The notes under the pieces: model-generated | Databases searched by the model: none | Seen by the model: only the letters and a program-made list of their open reading frames with translations | What the model was told of the DNA's origin: nothing | Source: Cesiribacteraceae bacterium YIM B00369 | GTDB taxonomy: Bacteria; Bacteroidota; Bacteroidia; Cytophagales; Cyclobacteriaceae | NCBI GenBank assembly: GCA_017948555.1 | Contig: JAFMYY010000015.1 | Span: forward strand, 93,834-157,833 | Length of the DNA: 64,000 nucleotides | Direction of reading: 5' to 3' | Translations under genes and position numbers: made by a program | Part shown: one piece after another, positions 17,794 through 26,011 of the stretch | How the letters are laid out: each line of letters starts with the position of its first letter | How positions within the stretch are numbered: position 1 is the stretch's first letter

Positions 17794-18387
17794 CTATAAA
17801 ACGGTCACTTTTCCGTCTTCAAGCTTGTATTTTTCTTTACTTTCGGGGCATATGGCTATATTCTCATCATTGAATTCCAAACGGTGGCCAAATTTACTGA
17901 TCCAGCCAAGCTGCCTGGCAGGATTACCAACGACCAGGGCATAAGGAGGCACCTCTTTGGTAACTACGGCACCAGCCCCGATAAAAGCATACTCACCAAT
18001 ATCATGTCCGCATACAATAGTGGCATTGGCTCCAATGGAAGCTCCTTTGCGGACATAGGTTTTGAGGTACTGATCTCTCCGGTTTACTGCACTCCTCGGG
18101 TTTATCACGTTTGTAAAAACCATTGAGGGCCCCAGAAATACATCATCTTCACATATAACTCCGGTATAAACTGATACGTTGTTCTGCACCTTTACGTTAT
18201 TACCCAAAACCACATCCGGAGATATTACAACATTTTGCCCCAGGTTACACTTTTCCCCTATTTTGCAATTTGGCATAATATGGGTGAAGTGCCAGATTTT
18301 AGTTCCTGCTCCTATTTGAGCTCCTTCATCAATAACTGCTGTTTCGTGGACAAAATAGTCATTGTCCGGTGTTCCTGTTTCAGGCAT
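17794..18387 (-). CDS. Hexapeptide-repeat N-acetyltransferase (WbpD/WlbB-like)
   Basis: The 197-residue protein consists of left-handed beta-helix hexapeptide repeats from about residue 15 to 160 ([47 protein letters not shown]), with the family segment [20 protein letters not shown] and the C-terminal KFGHRLEF. These features match WbpD/WlbB acetyltransferases, which put an acetyl group from acetyl-CoA on the 3-amino group of a UDP-diaminouronic acid and act as trimers. Its start overlaps the aminotransferase gene by eight bases. Dedicated FdtC-type enzymes on dTDP sugars look similar, so the exact sugar is inferred. Confidence 0.85.
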   Translation of the reverse strand: MPETGTPDNDYFVHETAVIDEGAQIGAGTKIWHFTHIMPNCKIGEKCNLGQNVVISPDVVLGNNVKVQNNVSVYTGVICEDDVFLGPSMVFTNVINPRSAVNRRDQYLKTYVRKGASIGANATIVCGHDIGEYAFIGAGAVVTKEVPPYALVVGNPARQLGWISKFGHRLEFNDENIAICPESKEKYKLEDGKVTVL

Positions 18388-19528
18388 TAAAAAATGATTT
18401 AATCTGTTCTGTTATGTAGGTAATCTGGTTTTCTTCAAGTTCCGTATGCATAGGTAAGGACAACACCTCTTCCGACAAGCGTTCAGCAACAGGATAATCC
18501 CCTTTTTTGTAGCCATACGCTTTATAGGCTTTTTGCAAATGAAGGGGAACAGGGTAATAAATCATGCTTGGAATTCCTCTTTCCTTCAGGAAACCCCTTA
18601 GCTCATCTCTTTTATTATTTTTAACCTTCAGGGTATACTGGTGGAATACGTGCGTGGATTTCTCTTCCCTATGCGGTATTTCAATGCCTTCCACACCCGC
18701 CAGAGCTTTATCGTACATTTCCGCCGCTTTATTTCGATTGGCGGCATAAGTATCCAGCTGCTTCAGTTTAACATTCAGGATAGCTGCCTGTATGGTGTCC
18801 AGCCTGGAGTTAACACCAATAAGGTCATGATGGTACTTTTTAAACTGGCCATGATTGGCCATTGCCCTGAGGGTAGTTGCAAGAGACTCATCATTGGTAA
18901 AAATGGCTCCGCCGTCGCCATAGCAACCCAGGTTTTTAGACGGAAAAAAAGATGTGGTTCCTATAGTACCAATTGTGCCTGCCTTTTTGCGTGTACCATC
19001 GCTACTTATGTATTCAGCTCCCAGAGCCTGTGCTGTATCTTCGATAATATGAAGGCCAAATTCATCTGCAAGAGACAATAAAGAGTCCATATCAGCGCAC
19101 TGGCCAAACAAATGCACCGGCACAACGGCTTTTGTTTTTTTATTGATCAGCTTCCGGATGGCACTTATATCAAGATTAAAAGTTTCCGGATCGGAATCCA
19201 CAAAGATGGGCTTCAATCCAAGTAAAGCAATTACCTCAACCGTTGCCACATAAGTAAAGCTGGGAACAATAACTTCATCGCCGGGCTGAAGATTCAGGGC
19301 CATCATGGCCAGCTGTAGTGCGTCGGTACCGTTACCGCAGGGGATTACATATCCGGCACCGGTATAATCAGCTAAAGCTCCGGCAAATTCTTTTACAGCA
19401 GGTCCGTTTATAAATGCGGTATTGTCAATAACAGATTGTATTGCCTCGTTAACTTCTCCGGCAATATGGAGATACTGGCCTTTAAGGTCGACCATTTGAA
19501 GAGGTTTGATCGAAGTATTATTCAGCAT
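18380..19528 (-). CDS. DegT-family sugar aminotransferase (WbpE/WlbC-like)
   Basis: The 382-residue PLP enzyme contains [15 protein letters not shown] (36-50), [21 protein letters not shown] (164-173) and [18 protein letters not shown], in which K198 is the Schiff-base lysine. The SFFPSKNLG form and the neighbours (WbpD- and WbpB-like) are those of WbpE/WlbC, which aminates the C3 keto group of a UDP-sugar. It is distinct from the second DegT enzyme at 9924-11120, whose lysine motif is FEEKKAM. It begins a tight group of genes running down through the Wzy-like gene. A region with two strong hairpins precedes it. Confidence 0.87.
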   Translation of the reverse strand: MLNNTSIKPLQMVDLKGQYLHIAGEVNEAIQSVIDNTAFINGPAVKEFAGALADYTGAGYVIPCGNGTDALQLAMMALNLQPGDEVIVPSFTYVATVEVIALLGLKPIFVDSDPETFNLDISAIRKLINKKTKAVVPVHLFGQCADMDSLLSLADEFGLHIIEDTAQALGAEYISSDGTRKKAGTIGTIGTTSFFPSKNLGCYGDGGAIFTNDESLATTLRAMANHGQFKKYHHDLIGVNSRLDTIQAAILNVKLKQLDTYAANRNKAAEMYDKALAGVEGIEIPHREEKSTHVFHQYTLKVKNNKRDELRGFLKERGIPSMIYYPVPLHLQKAYKAYGYKKGDYPVAERLSEEVLSLPMHTELEENQITYITEQIKSFFNA

Positions 19529-19575
19529 AAAAGTATAAATAGGTTCAGCAAAAAAGTATTCTTATAGAATATATG

Positions 19576-19596
19576 GCAGGCCCCGGCGGGGCCTGC
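19576..19596. repeat. GC-rich hairpin in the gap upstream of the aminotransferase
   Basis: A perfect 9-bp inverted repeat (GCAGGCCCC / GGGGCCTGC) has a three-base loop. It is not followed by a T-run on either strand, so it is not a classical terminator. It lies about 50 bases before the ATG at 19528 and may be a leader structure or a REP-like remnant. Confidence 0.5.
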
Positions 19597-19704
19597 ATGA
19601 AAAACTTATAATCTCCGGCGGTTAAAATAAAAATTGTGTTTAACCACCTGTGAACAGAAAAATTAAAACCTAAAGGTTGCACATATTACTTACAATTTAA
19701 CAAC

Positions 19705-19727
19705 CGGAACAAGCGGTGTTTGTTCCG
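19705..19727 (-). terminator. Hairpin directly after the Wzc-like stop codon
   Basis: An 8-bp perfect stem (CGGAACAA with TTGTTCCG) and 7-base loop starts seven bases past the stop of the co-polymerase gene. On the minus strand it is followed by GTTGTTAAATTG, only partly T-rich, so it is a weak terminator or mRNA 3'-end stabiliser candidate. Confidence 0.4.
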
Positions 19728-19733
19728 CAGCGG

Positions 19734-22145
19734 TTATGACCTGGCAAAAATTTTCTTCCACCATGGTTTTTCTTCTTCTGTAAGATAGTTGTAGCCATAA
19801 GAGCTTTTCTGCTTAAATCCATACTCCAGCTTACTGAAGTTAACATCGTTAAAGATTAAACCTGCCGGAGGGAACTTTCCTTTTTCCTTAATGTACATAC
19901 GGTTCAGGTTTGTAAGATGTTGCTTTTCAGAATATCCCTGGCGGACCACGAAAATCTCCACATCGGCATACTTTACAAGCTCCATCCCGTCGGACAGGAT
20001 TCCGCGCGGCGGGGCATCCATTATAATGTAATGGAAGTGCTGCTTCAGGTACTCCATAAGGTCTTTGAACTTCTCACTCATAAGCAACTCCGATGGATTA
20101 GGAGGCATTTTACCTGCAGGAATTACAAACAGATTGCTGAACTTAGTCCGGTGGACAATAGCCTCCCGCTGCACTACATCAATAAGGTAGTCGCTAAGAC
20201 CGGTGGTTTTATCAAGCCCGAACTGCTCATAGGAATTATGTTTCCTGAGGTCGGTATTAATGTATATGGTATTCTTTCCGGAAATGGAGAAAATATAGGC
20301 AAGATTTTTGGCACAGAAGGTTTTTCCCTCACCACTTACGGCAGAGCTAAGCATAAAGGTTTTGCTCGCAGGTTTGAAGTCTGCCATATATCGCAGGCTT
20401 GAACGTATACTCCTGAAGGATTCCGCTACAGCCGACTGTGGCTGGCTTACTATTACTTCCTCATCACTTTTATTTTGCCCCACCATGCCCAGTAACGGAA
20501 TATTTGTAAGACTAAGGAGTTCTTCCTGGGTATAGATCTTGCTGTTCATTTTATCCGACACATATATAAATGCAATAGGAATCAACAGCCCTAACATAAA
20601 TGCGGTGGCATAATTCATCATTGGCTTAGGCGCTATAGGCCTGCCGCTATTCTGTATTCGTGCATCGTCCACTATTTTAAAATCTGCCGAGGTGGAGGCG
20701 CGGGCTATACCTGACTCTGTTCTTTTTTCCATAAGGAACAGGTATAAGGTTTCGCTGAGGTTATATTTTCTTTCAATATCTATCAACTTACGCTCAGCTG
20801 CAGGCAGGCGGTTCAGCCCGGTGGTAAATTTACCAATACGGTTATTCAAATCACTAACAGCCATACGTTCCCCACTCTGTAAATTATTCACCGTTTTAAG
20901 GAGATTACTCTTTAAATCCTGTATACGGGCTTTTCTTCTGGCCATTATCGGACTTTCCGGTCCGGTGGTTGTCTGCTTACCTTTACGCAGCTCCATCTGC
21001 TCTTCCACCAGCTCTTTAACCAGGGAGTTAAGCACAGGGTCTTTTATCCCCATGGTGGAGGGCACCGTAATTTCCTGTGGGTCCTGGTCGCTCTTTACAT
21101 AGTTTTCAAGGTAATTCAGGTACTGCTGGCGCAGTTGAATTTCAGACTTCTGAGACTCCAGCCTCTGAATATTTTCGTATAATTGTGTACCCTCCTTACT
21201 AAGGTCAATGGTAAAATCTTCCTTAAACTCTTTTCTTATTTCTTCAATACTATTAAGTGAATCGCTGATAAAGGCCAGCTGATCATCCAGGAAATTCATG
21301 GTTTGAGAAGCAACCGAAACCTTTTCATTAAGGTCATTATTAATGTAATTCTGCGTAAGGGCATTCAGGAATTTTATTTCCTTTTCAGGCCAGGTTGTTT
21401 CCAGTGAAAGCTGAAATATAGATGCTTTTTCATCCAAAGCTTCCACTTCAAGAGAGTTAATATAACTGTCGGCAAGTTTATCAAGGTCATTCACTTCAAA
21501 GAAAACCTTTCTTTCAATTTCTTTATCAGGATCTCTGCGGCTCTCTGCTTTTAGCTTACGCAGGTAATTTACAAATCCCTGCCTGTCCAGGAGAACAGCA
21601 AAACGAAAACCATCAAGATCAACTTCTTCTCCAAAGCGGAATTCCTTACCCTCCAGCAGTTCTTCAAAATCTTCATTTTCAGTAGACAACACATATTTCT
21701 CCTGGCTCTTAATTTTACAATAAAAGCCGGCCCCATGAGGGATATAAAGGGATGAAGAATCTACTTTTACCTGAATAGGGCTTTCTTCTTCATAAACCAT
21801 AGCTTCGTAACCAAGCTCTTCCAGTGTTGAGCGTACAAGGCGGAAACGCCTGATCAGGAACACTTCATTTTCAATATTACTTCCTGTTTTAAAAAATTCT
21901 TCCCCATAAATAAGGTCCCCGATTGAGGCACTGGATTTTTCAGGATCGCGTACAAGCACAGAAGCAGCCACTTTATATACAGGTTCAGAGTTGCTTGTAA
22001 TATAATAAGCCACAGCAAGTGCAATTACAACAGACAGGAGCAGCCAGTACCACTTCCTGAATATCATAATCAAAAACTTCTGAATGCTCTGGAAGCTGTC
22101 GTCTTCCTGATGATTGATCTGGTTATCTATATATTCTTCTTTCAT
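19734..22145 (-). CDS. Wzz/Wzc-like polysaccharide co-polymerase with tyrosine autokinase domain
   Basis: This 803-residue inner-membrane protein has an N-terminal helix (about 33-50), a long periplasmic Wzz domain with coiled-coil (about 230-440), a second helix near 510-530, then a cytoplasmic BY-kinase domain. The kinase shows Walker A SGEGKT (ending near 609), Walker B YIIMDAPP near 706-713 and three C-terminal tyrosines in SYGYNYL (783, 785, 787) as possible autophosphorylation sites. The Walker A' motif reads YINTDLRK, with Asn where the first Asp is usual. Such proteins control chain length and export with a Wza-type channel, encoded two bases upstream of its start. It supports a Wzy-dependent pathway. 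Confidence 0.88.
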   Translation of the reverse strand: MKEEYIDNQINHQEDDSFQSIQKFLIMIFRKWYWLLLSVVIALAVAYYITSNSEPVYKVAASVLVRDPEKSSASIGDLIYGEEFFKTGSNIENEVFLIRRFRLVRSTLEELGYEAMVYEEESPIQVKVDSSSLYIPHGAGFYCKIKSQEKYVLSTENEDFEELLEGKEFRFGEEVDLDGFRFAVLLDRQGFVNYLRKLKAESRRDPDKEIERKVFFEVNDLDKLADSYINSLEVEALDEKASIFQLSLETTWPEKEIKFLNALTQNYINNDLNEKVSVASQTMNFLDDQLAFISDSLNSIEEIRKEFKEDFTIDLSKEGTQLYENIQRLESQKSEIQLRQQYLNYLENYVKSDQDPQEITVPSTMGIKDPVLNSLVKELVEEQMELRKGKQTTTGPESPIMARRKARIQDLKSNLLKTVNNLQSGERMAVSDLNNRIGKFTTGLNRLPAAERKLIDIERKYNLSETLYLFLMEKRTESGIARASTSADFKIVDDARIQNSGRPIAPKPMMNYATAFMLGLLIPIAFIYVSDKMNSKIYTQEELLSLTNIPLLGMVGQNKSDEEVIVSQPQSAVAESFRSIRSSLRYMADFKPASKTFMLSSAVSGEGKTFCAKNLAYIFSISGKNTIYINTDLRKHNSYEQFGLDKTTGLSDYLIDVVQREAIVHRTKFSNLFVIPAGKMPPNPSELLMSEKFKDLMEYLKQHFHYIIMDAPPRGILSDGMELVKYADVEIFVVRQGYSEKQHLTNLNRMYIKEKGKFPPAGLIFNDVNFSKLEYGFKQKSSYGYNYLTEEEKPWWKKIFARS

Positions 22146-22147
22146 AA

Positions 22148-22933
22148 TTAATTATTCCACCTTAACATTAAAAGCGTAAGGGCTGAAATTCCGGAAAACA
22201 GAACTCCAACGTTAGCTACATTATTTATCCTCCAGTTTTTAGCACCTAATGGTGCTACTGATATCACATCATCAGGCCTGAGATAAAAATAGGGCGAAGA
22301 TAATACATCGTCTTCCAACACATTTACATACGCAATCTGCATCTCGTTGTTTTCCCTTCTTACAATCTTAACCCTGGCTCTGTCAGCATAGTCTGTAAAT
22401 CCACCGGATTCACCCAAAGCTTCAAGTATATTCAGTTTTGGATTATAAGTGGTATAGCGCCCCTCATTCTGTACCTCCCCCAGTATAGTATACTGAAAAC
22501 TAAGCAGTTTCACATCTACCGTTGGGGTTTCCAAATACCGTTCCACAATTTCCTGAATCTTTGCTCTGGCATCCTCAGTAGTTAAGCCTGCAATTTCAAC
22601 CTTACCCACCACAGGCAATGGAATAGTACCATCCTGCTCGATTTTTATTCCTGTTAAAAGCGGATCACGGGGATCGAAGCCGGAAACGGTTTGTGTGGAT
22701 TGAGCATTAAAAAAATCAAATTCACTTGGGGTTGTACTGGAAACTTTTAAAGAAATGATATCATCCGGTCTTAAAGTATAAGTGTAATCTCTTGCCTGAT
22801 GCCGCTTAACCGGCGTATTAAGGGTTGCATTATTATTAAAATCCTGGTCTGTCTGGAGAATTATTTCTTTTTTGGTTGGCACACAGGCAACAGAGAGAGA
22901 GAAAAGAAATAAAATAAAAATGGTACGATTCAT
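22148..22933 (-). CDS. Outer-membrane polysaccharide export lipoprotein (Wza-like)
   Basis: The 261-residue protein has a lipoprotein signal peptide with lipobox SVAC (C17), a Poly_export domain starting at YTYTLRPDDIISLKVSS (about 50-66) and containing GTIPLPVVGKVEIAGLTTEDA, and a following SLBB domain (FQYTILGEVQNEGRYTTYNPKLNILEALGESGGF). A hydrophobic C-terminal helix (VGVLFSGISALTLLMLRW) may insert in the membrane, as the C-terminal helix of Wza does. It would form the periplasm-spanning and outer-membrane export channel. The neighbouring gene, two bases downstream, encodes its co-polymerase partner. Confidence 0.88.
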   Translation of the reverse strand: MNRTIFILFLFSLSVACVPTKKEIILQTDQDFNNNATLNTPVKRHQARDYTYTLRPDDIISLKVSSTTPSEFDFFNAQSTQTVSGFDPRDPLLTGIKIEQDGTIPLPVVGKVEIAGLTTEDARAKIQEIVERYLETPTVDVKLLSFQYTILGEVQNEGRYTTYNPKLNILEALGESGGFTDYADRARVKIVRRENNEMQIAYVNVLEDDVLSSPYFYLRPDDVISVAPLGAKNWRINNVANVGVLFSGISALTLLMLRWNN

Positions 22934-22966
22934 AAATAGTAAAAATGTAAATCAGGTTGAAAAGTT

Positions 22967-23010
22967 TAGTTAACTACCCCTTTACCTGCAACAGGAAAAG
23001 AATAGTTAAC
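22967..23010. promoter_or_regulatory. Two TAGTTAAC boxes upstream of the wza-like gene
   Basis: The palindrome TAGTTAACTA at 22967-22976 and a second TAGTTAAC at 23003-23010 lie 34 and 70 bases before the start at 22933, 36 bases apart (between starts). The arrangement suggests a dimeric regulator site, but no known regulator motif is claimed. Confidence 0.3.
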
Positions 23011-23109
23011 TTAATTGTATTTAGGTATTTGTTTAAATTATATATTGCAAAAACAACCTTTTCATTACTGATTCCAGCACACGGCCTCTCTATACTTCCT
23101 CAACCAACT

Positions 23110-24279
23110 CTACTTACTGCGTGCCTTTTTAATAATGATATTGTGGCATATTTTGAACAGATACTGCAAATCTGTTTTTAAAGGACTCTTTTTATAGGCT
23201 TCCAGGTAACGTAATTCCGAATCCATAATTTCCTCCAGCGTTTTAGGCATATCGGCATAGAATGGCGGCAGAAGGCCTGGCTTAACACATCTTCTTTTTT
23301 CCTGCAGTTCGGGGGTGTACAAGCTTAAATAATGGGCGCTTAACGGTCTTACCCCAATAAGTTTTAAATCGCCTTTGAGCACATTCAGGATCATCGGCAA
23401 CTCATCAAGCCAGAATTTCCGGCAAACTTTACCCAGCGTGGTTACCCTTATGTCGTTATTAGATTTCCCTCCTTCGCATAACTTATTCTGCTCATAAATA
23501 TATTCCTGCAGGTACTCCGCATAGGGGTGCATTGTTCTGAGCTTATATACATATATAAACTTCCCGTCTTTACCCTCGCGTTTCATACTGAACAGAGGCC
23601 CGTAAGAAGGCTTCAGGTTAAATTCAGGCTCCTTCACCTTTTCGGCTATAAAATACAACAGATTGGGGCGGGCCTGCAGACCAACAACTTTAAAACCACA
23701 GGAATATAAACGACCTAAAGCCTCAACACTGGTAAGTACCCTGTTCCGGCCTTTAGTTATACTGAAGTACAGCTTCTTAAGACCCGGCAATTTCGGCAAT
23801 ACCCTTTTAAAAGTGAAATCGGCTGAATATATAGCCCAATTCAATCCTTTAGGGTACTTTTTAAGAATCCTCTCCTTACGAAGTGCTTTGGTCTCCACAC
23901 ATCCTACAAACAATCCACCTGCAGGAAGGTGCTCGTTTGCCGCTTCAAAAAATTTATTAATCCTCCTGATGTCATTTATGCGGCGAAGGTTAACAATGTT
24001 TTTATAATAGCCTGACTCATCATTTACATTGTAAAGTTTTTTGATTTCAGATACCTCAGTAGTATTAAGGAGAACTGTTTCCTTTTTATTTTTCACATCC
24101 AGGTACTGAGACAAAAAGCCAAGAGGGTCTTTCTCATTTTTTTGTTCCTGAACCTGATCAACAACTTCTATTTTTTTCTCCAGCTCCATTTGAGGCTCAG
24201 GGCTTTGAACCTTCGATCTATTATTAAAAAATTGCGTTTGCATATTGATATAGAGGTTTAAAAAATTCTGCACTGTCAT
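23110..24279 (-). CDS. Undecaprenyl-phosphate sugar-1-phosphate transferase (WbaP/WcaJ C-terminal type)
   Basis: The C-terminal part is a bacterial sugar transferase domain: KLRTMHPYAEYLQ, TTLGKVCRKFWLDELPMILNVLKGDLKLIGVRPLS and KPGLLPP. This domain starts repeat-unit synthesis by putting a hexose-1-phosphate on undecaprenyl phosphate. The N-terminal half (about 230 residues) lacks the multi-helix membrane region of WcaJ and instead looks like a soluble Rossmann-like domain (LPAGGLFVGCVETKAL). The usual Arg-rich membrane-hairpin start of the transferase domain is also weak. The frame opens with GTG at 24357; I chose the first ATG (24277-24279), though the ATG at 24243 is possible. It is the natural first step for the Wzy/Wzc/Wza machinery nearby. 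Confidence 0.8.
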   Translation of the reverse strand: MTVQNFLNLYINMQTQFFNNRSKVQSPEPQMELEKKIEVVDQVQEQKNEKDPLGFLSQYLDVKNKKETVLLNTTEVSEIKKLYNVNDESGYYKNIVNLRRINDIRRINKFFEAANEHLPAGGLFVGCVETKALRKERILKKYPKGLNWAIYSADFTFKRVLPKLPGLKKLYFSITKGRNRVLTSVEALGRLYSCGFKVVGLQARPNLLYFIAEKVKEPEFNLKPSYGPLFSMKREGKDGKFIYVYKLRTMHPYAEYLQEYIYEQNKLCEGGKSNNDIRVTTLGKVCRKFWLDELPMILNVLKGDLKLIGVRPLSAHYLSLYTPELQEKRRCVKPGLLPPFYADMPKTLEEIMDSELRYLEAYKKSPLKTDLQYLFKICHNIIIKKARSK

Positions 24280-24284
24280 TATAT

Positions 24285-24300
24285 AAGGAGATGTCTCCTT
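24285..24300 (-). promoter_or_regulatory. Hairpin with SD-like arm before the sugar transferase start
   Basis: On the minus strand AAGGAG-ACAT-CTCCTT can fold into a 6-bp hairpin that ends five bases before the ATG at 24279. One arm (AAGGAG) resembles a Shine-Dalgarno sequence, so folding could affect translation. It would be inside the coding frame if the GTG at 24357 is the true start. Confidence 0.3.
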
Positions 24301-24486
24301 CTTCTTCCAACTACTATTACATACCGAAAAAACAGCTTCAGGGTTACATATAATCACTCCTGATCAGCAGGAAATTAAATAAAATAACACAGCCATAATG
24401 ACCCAAACCTTTTTACAGGCAGAAACCTTACTTACAACACGTAAGCAAGTGTTTTGTTCTGCCCGTAAATAAAACCTCTTATCCGC

Positions 24487-25800
24487 TTACCAGCCTAAGC
24501 CTTCATAATTAACGTTACGGGGCTCTTCCACTACCCTTACCAGGTCAATAAATATTTTATCAGGGTAATCATCTATCAGGCTCCGGAAGCGCTCATCGTT
24601 CTGGGAGATTACCAGCACTTCAGAACTTTCCACCACCTCCTGCAAATCGCTTTTTAACAACTTTGAAAGGTGTGGTATTCTTGTTTCAATATAATGCTTA
24701 TTAGTACCTGTAATATTGGACAGATTTACCTTCTCATCGAAAATGCATATTTCATACCCTTTCCCTAAAAGGCTCTCTGTAACCTCCACTATCGGGCTAT
24801 ATCTCAGGTCATCGGTACCTTTTTTAAAGCTCAGACCAAGAATCCCTACTTTTTTCCTGCCTTTGCTTGTGATAAGCTCAAAAGCAGTTCTTTTCTGGTT
24901 CTGGTTAGAGCGCTCAATCGATTCCAGTACCGGAGAGTTCAGGTAGGCATCGTGTGCAATGGTATTCAGGGCTTTCAGGTCCTTTGGCAGGCAGGAGCCT
25001 CCATAAGCAAAGCCCGGCTTGAAGTAGTAAGGCGAAATATTAAGGTGCGTATCTTTACAGAAAAGATCCATTACCTTATGGGAATCAATACCCATTCTTT
25101 TGCAAATATTCCCCACCTCATTGGCAAAGGTTATTTTAAGTGCATGGAAAGAGTTATTTACATACTTAATGATTTCAGCAACTCTTACATCTGTTCTTTC
25201 TATTGGCGCATCAACCTTACTGTAAATGTCAGCCATAATATCCAGCGCTTTTTCATTTTCGGAACCGATAACGGTTACTGCCGGATTATAGTAATCCTTT
25301 ACAGCAGATCCTTCCCTCAAGAACTCAGGGTTTGATACAACGGCAAAATCCACATTCCTCTTTTTACCTGAGGCTTCTTCAATTATTCTGCCCACCTTCT
25401 CATTTGTACCTAAAAGCACAGTGCTCCGGATAGCTATTACATGAAAACTATCTTTTCCTTTTAACGCCTCGCCTATACCTTGCGCCGTTTTATATATATA
25501 ATCCAGGTTAAGATGGCCGTTTCCGGTAGACGGTGTACCTACACAAATAATTGAAACATTCGTGTCTTTCACAGCCTGAATATGATCAGTGGTTGCAGAA
25601 ATCCGCCCGGCCTTATGACCTTCTTCAATAATGGTATCAATATCTTTTTCAATAATAGTGGGCTTGCCATTATTAATGAGATCAACCTTATGCTGAACCA
25701 CATCCACACCAATTACCTTATGCCCGTTTTTTGCCAGGCATCCAATACTTACGCAACCTACATACCCTAAACCAAAAATACTGATGCTATTCGTTTCCAT
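24487..25800 (-). CDS. GDP-mannose 6-dehydrogenase-like nucleotide-sugar dehydrogenase (AlgD-like)
   Basis: This 437-residue member of the UDP-glucose/GDP-mannose dehydrogenase family has SISIFGLGYVG at 5-15, the catalytic cysteine C270 in FAYGGSCLPKD and a C-terminal domain starting VGILGLSFKKGTDDLRYSP. Several stretches follow AlgD closely (ICVGTPSTGNGHLNLDYI, the KHYIETRIPHLSKLL region and SSEVLVISQNDE), and the Cys position matches AlgD rather than UDP-glucose dehydrogenases. It would give GDP-mannuronic acid. It is flanked by gaps of 211 and 129 bases and so may be transcribed separately. If it uses UDP-GlcNAc instead, it would be the missing WbpA for the WbpB/D/E trio; the sequence favours GDP-mannose. 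Confidence 0.83.
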   Translation of the reverse strand: METNSISIFGLGYVGCVSIGCLAKNGHKVIGVDVVQHKVDLINNGKPTIIEKDIDTIIEEGHKAGRISATTDHIQAVKDTNVSIICVGTPSTGNGHLNLDYIYKTAQGIGEALKGKDSFHVIAIRSTVLLGTNEKVGRIIEEASGKKRNVDFAVVSNPEFLREGSAVKDYYNPAVTVIGSENEKALDIMADIYSKVDAPIERTDVRVAEIIKYVNNSFHALKITFANEVGNICKRMGIDSHKVMDLFCKDTHLNISPYYFKPGFAYGGSCLPKDLKALNTIAHDAYLNSPVLESIERSNQNQKRTAFELITSKGRKKVGILGLSFKKGTDDLRYSPIVEVTESLLGKGYEICIFDEKVNLSNITGTNKHYIETRIPHLSKLLKSDLQEVVESSEVLVISQNDERFRSLIDDYPDKIFIDLVRVVEEPRNVNYEGLGW

Positions 25801-26011
25801 AATATTTAAAAAAATTTGAGACGGAAGAATGGAGACTTTAGATGTCAGACATGAGATATGAGAGAAGCGGATTCTGGTTACTGGTTATAGATAACTTCAC
25901 CATCTATTCCGATCAATATGTTTTTTTTCTATCCACCAATCATCCAAATAATGTCTACGCTATCCCATCGCCTTACATAATTCTTAATTTTTAATTCTTA
26001 ATTCATAAAAA

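Noticed and set aside
24418..24463. Inverted repeat GGCAGAA/TTCTGCC before the sugar transferase as a terminator
   Set aside because: The arms are 7 bp with a 31-base loop and there is no T-run on the minus strand.
25801..26011. Gap with repeated TTAATTCTTAA-like and GAGATATGAGA-like text as a functional element
   Set aside because: It is simple AT-rich, low-complexity sequence without a hairpin or motif that I could support.
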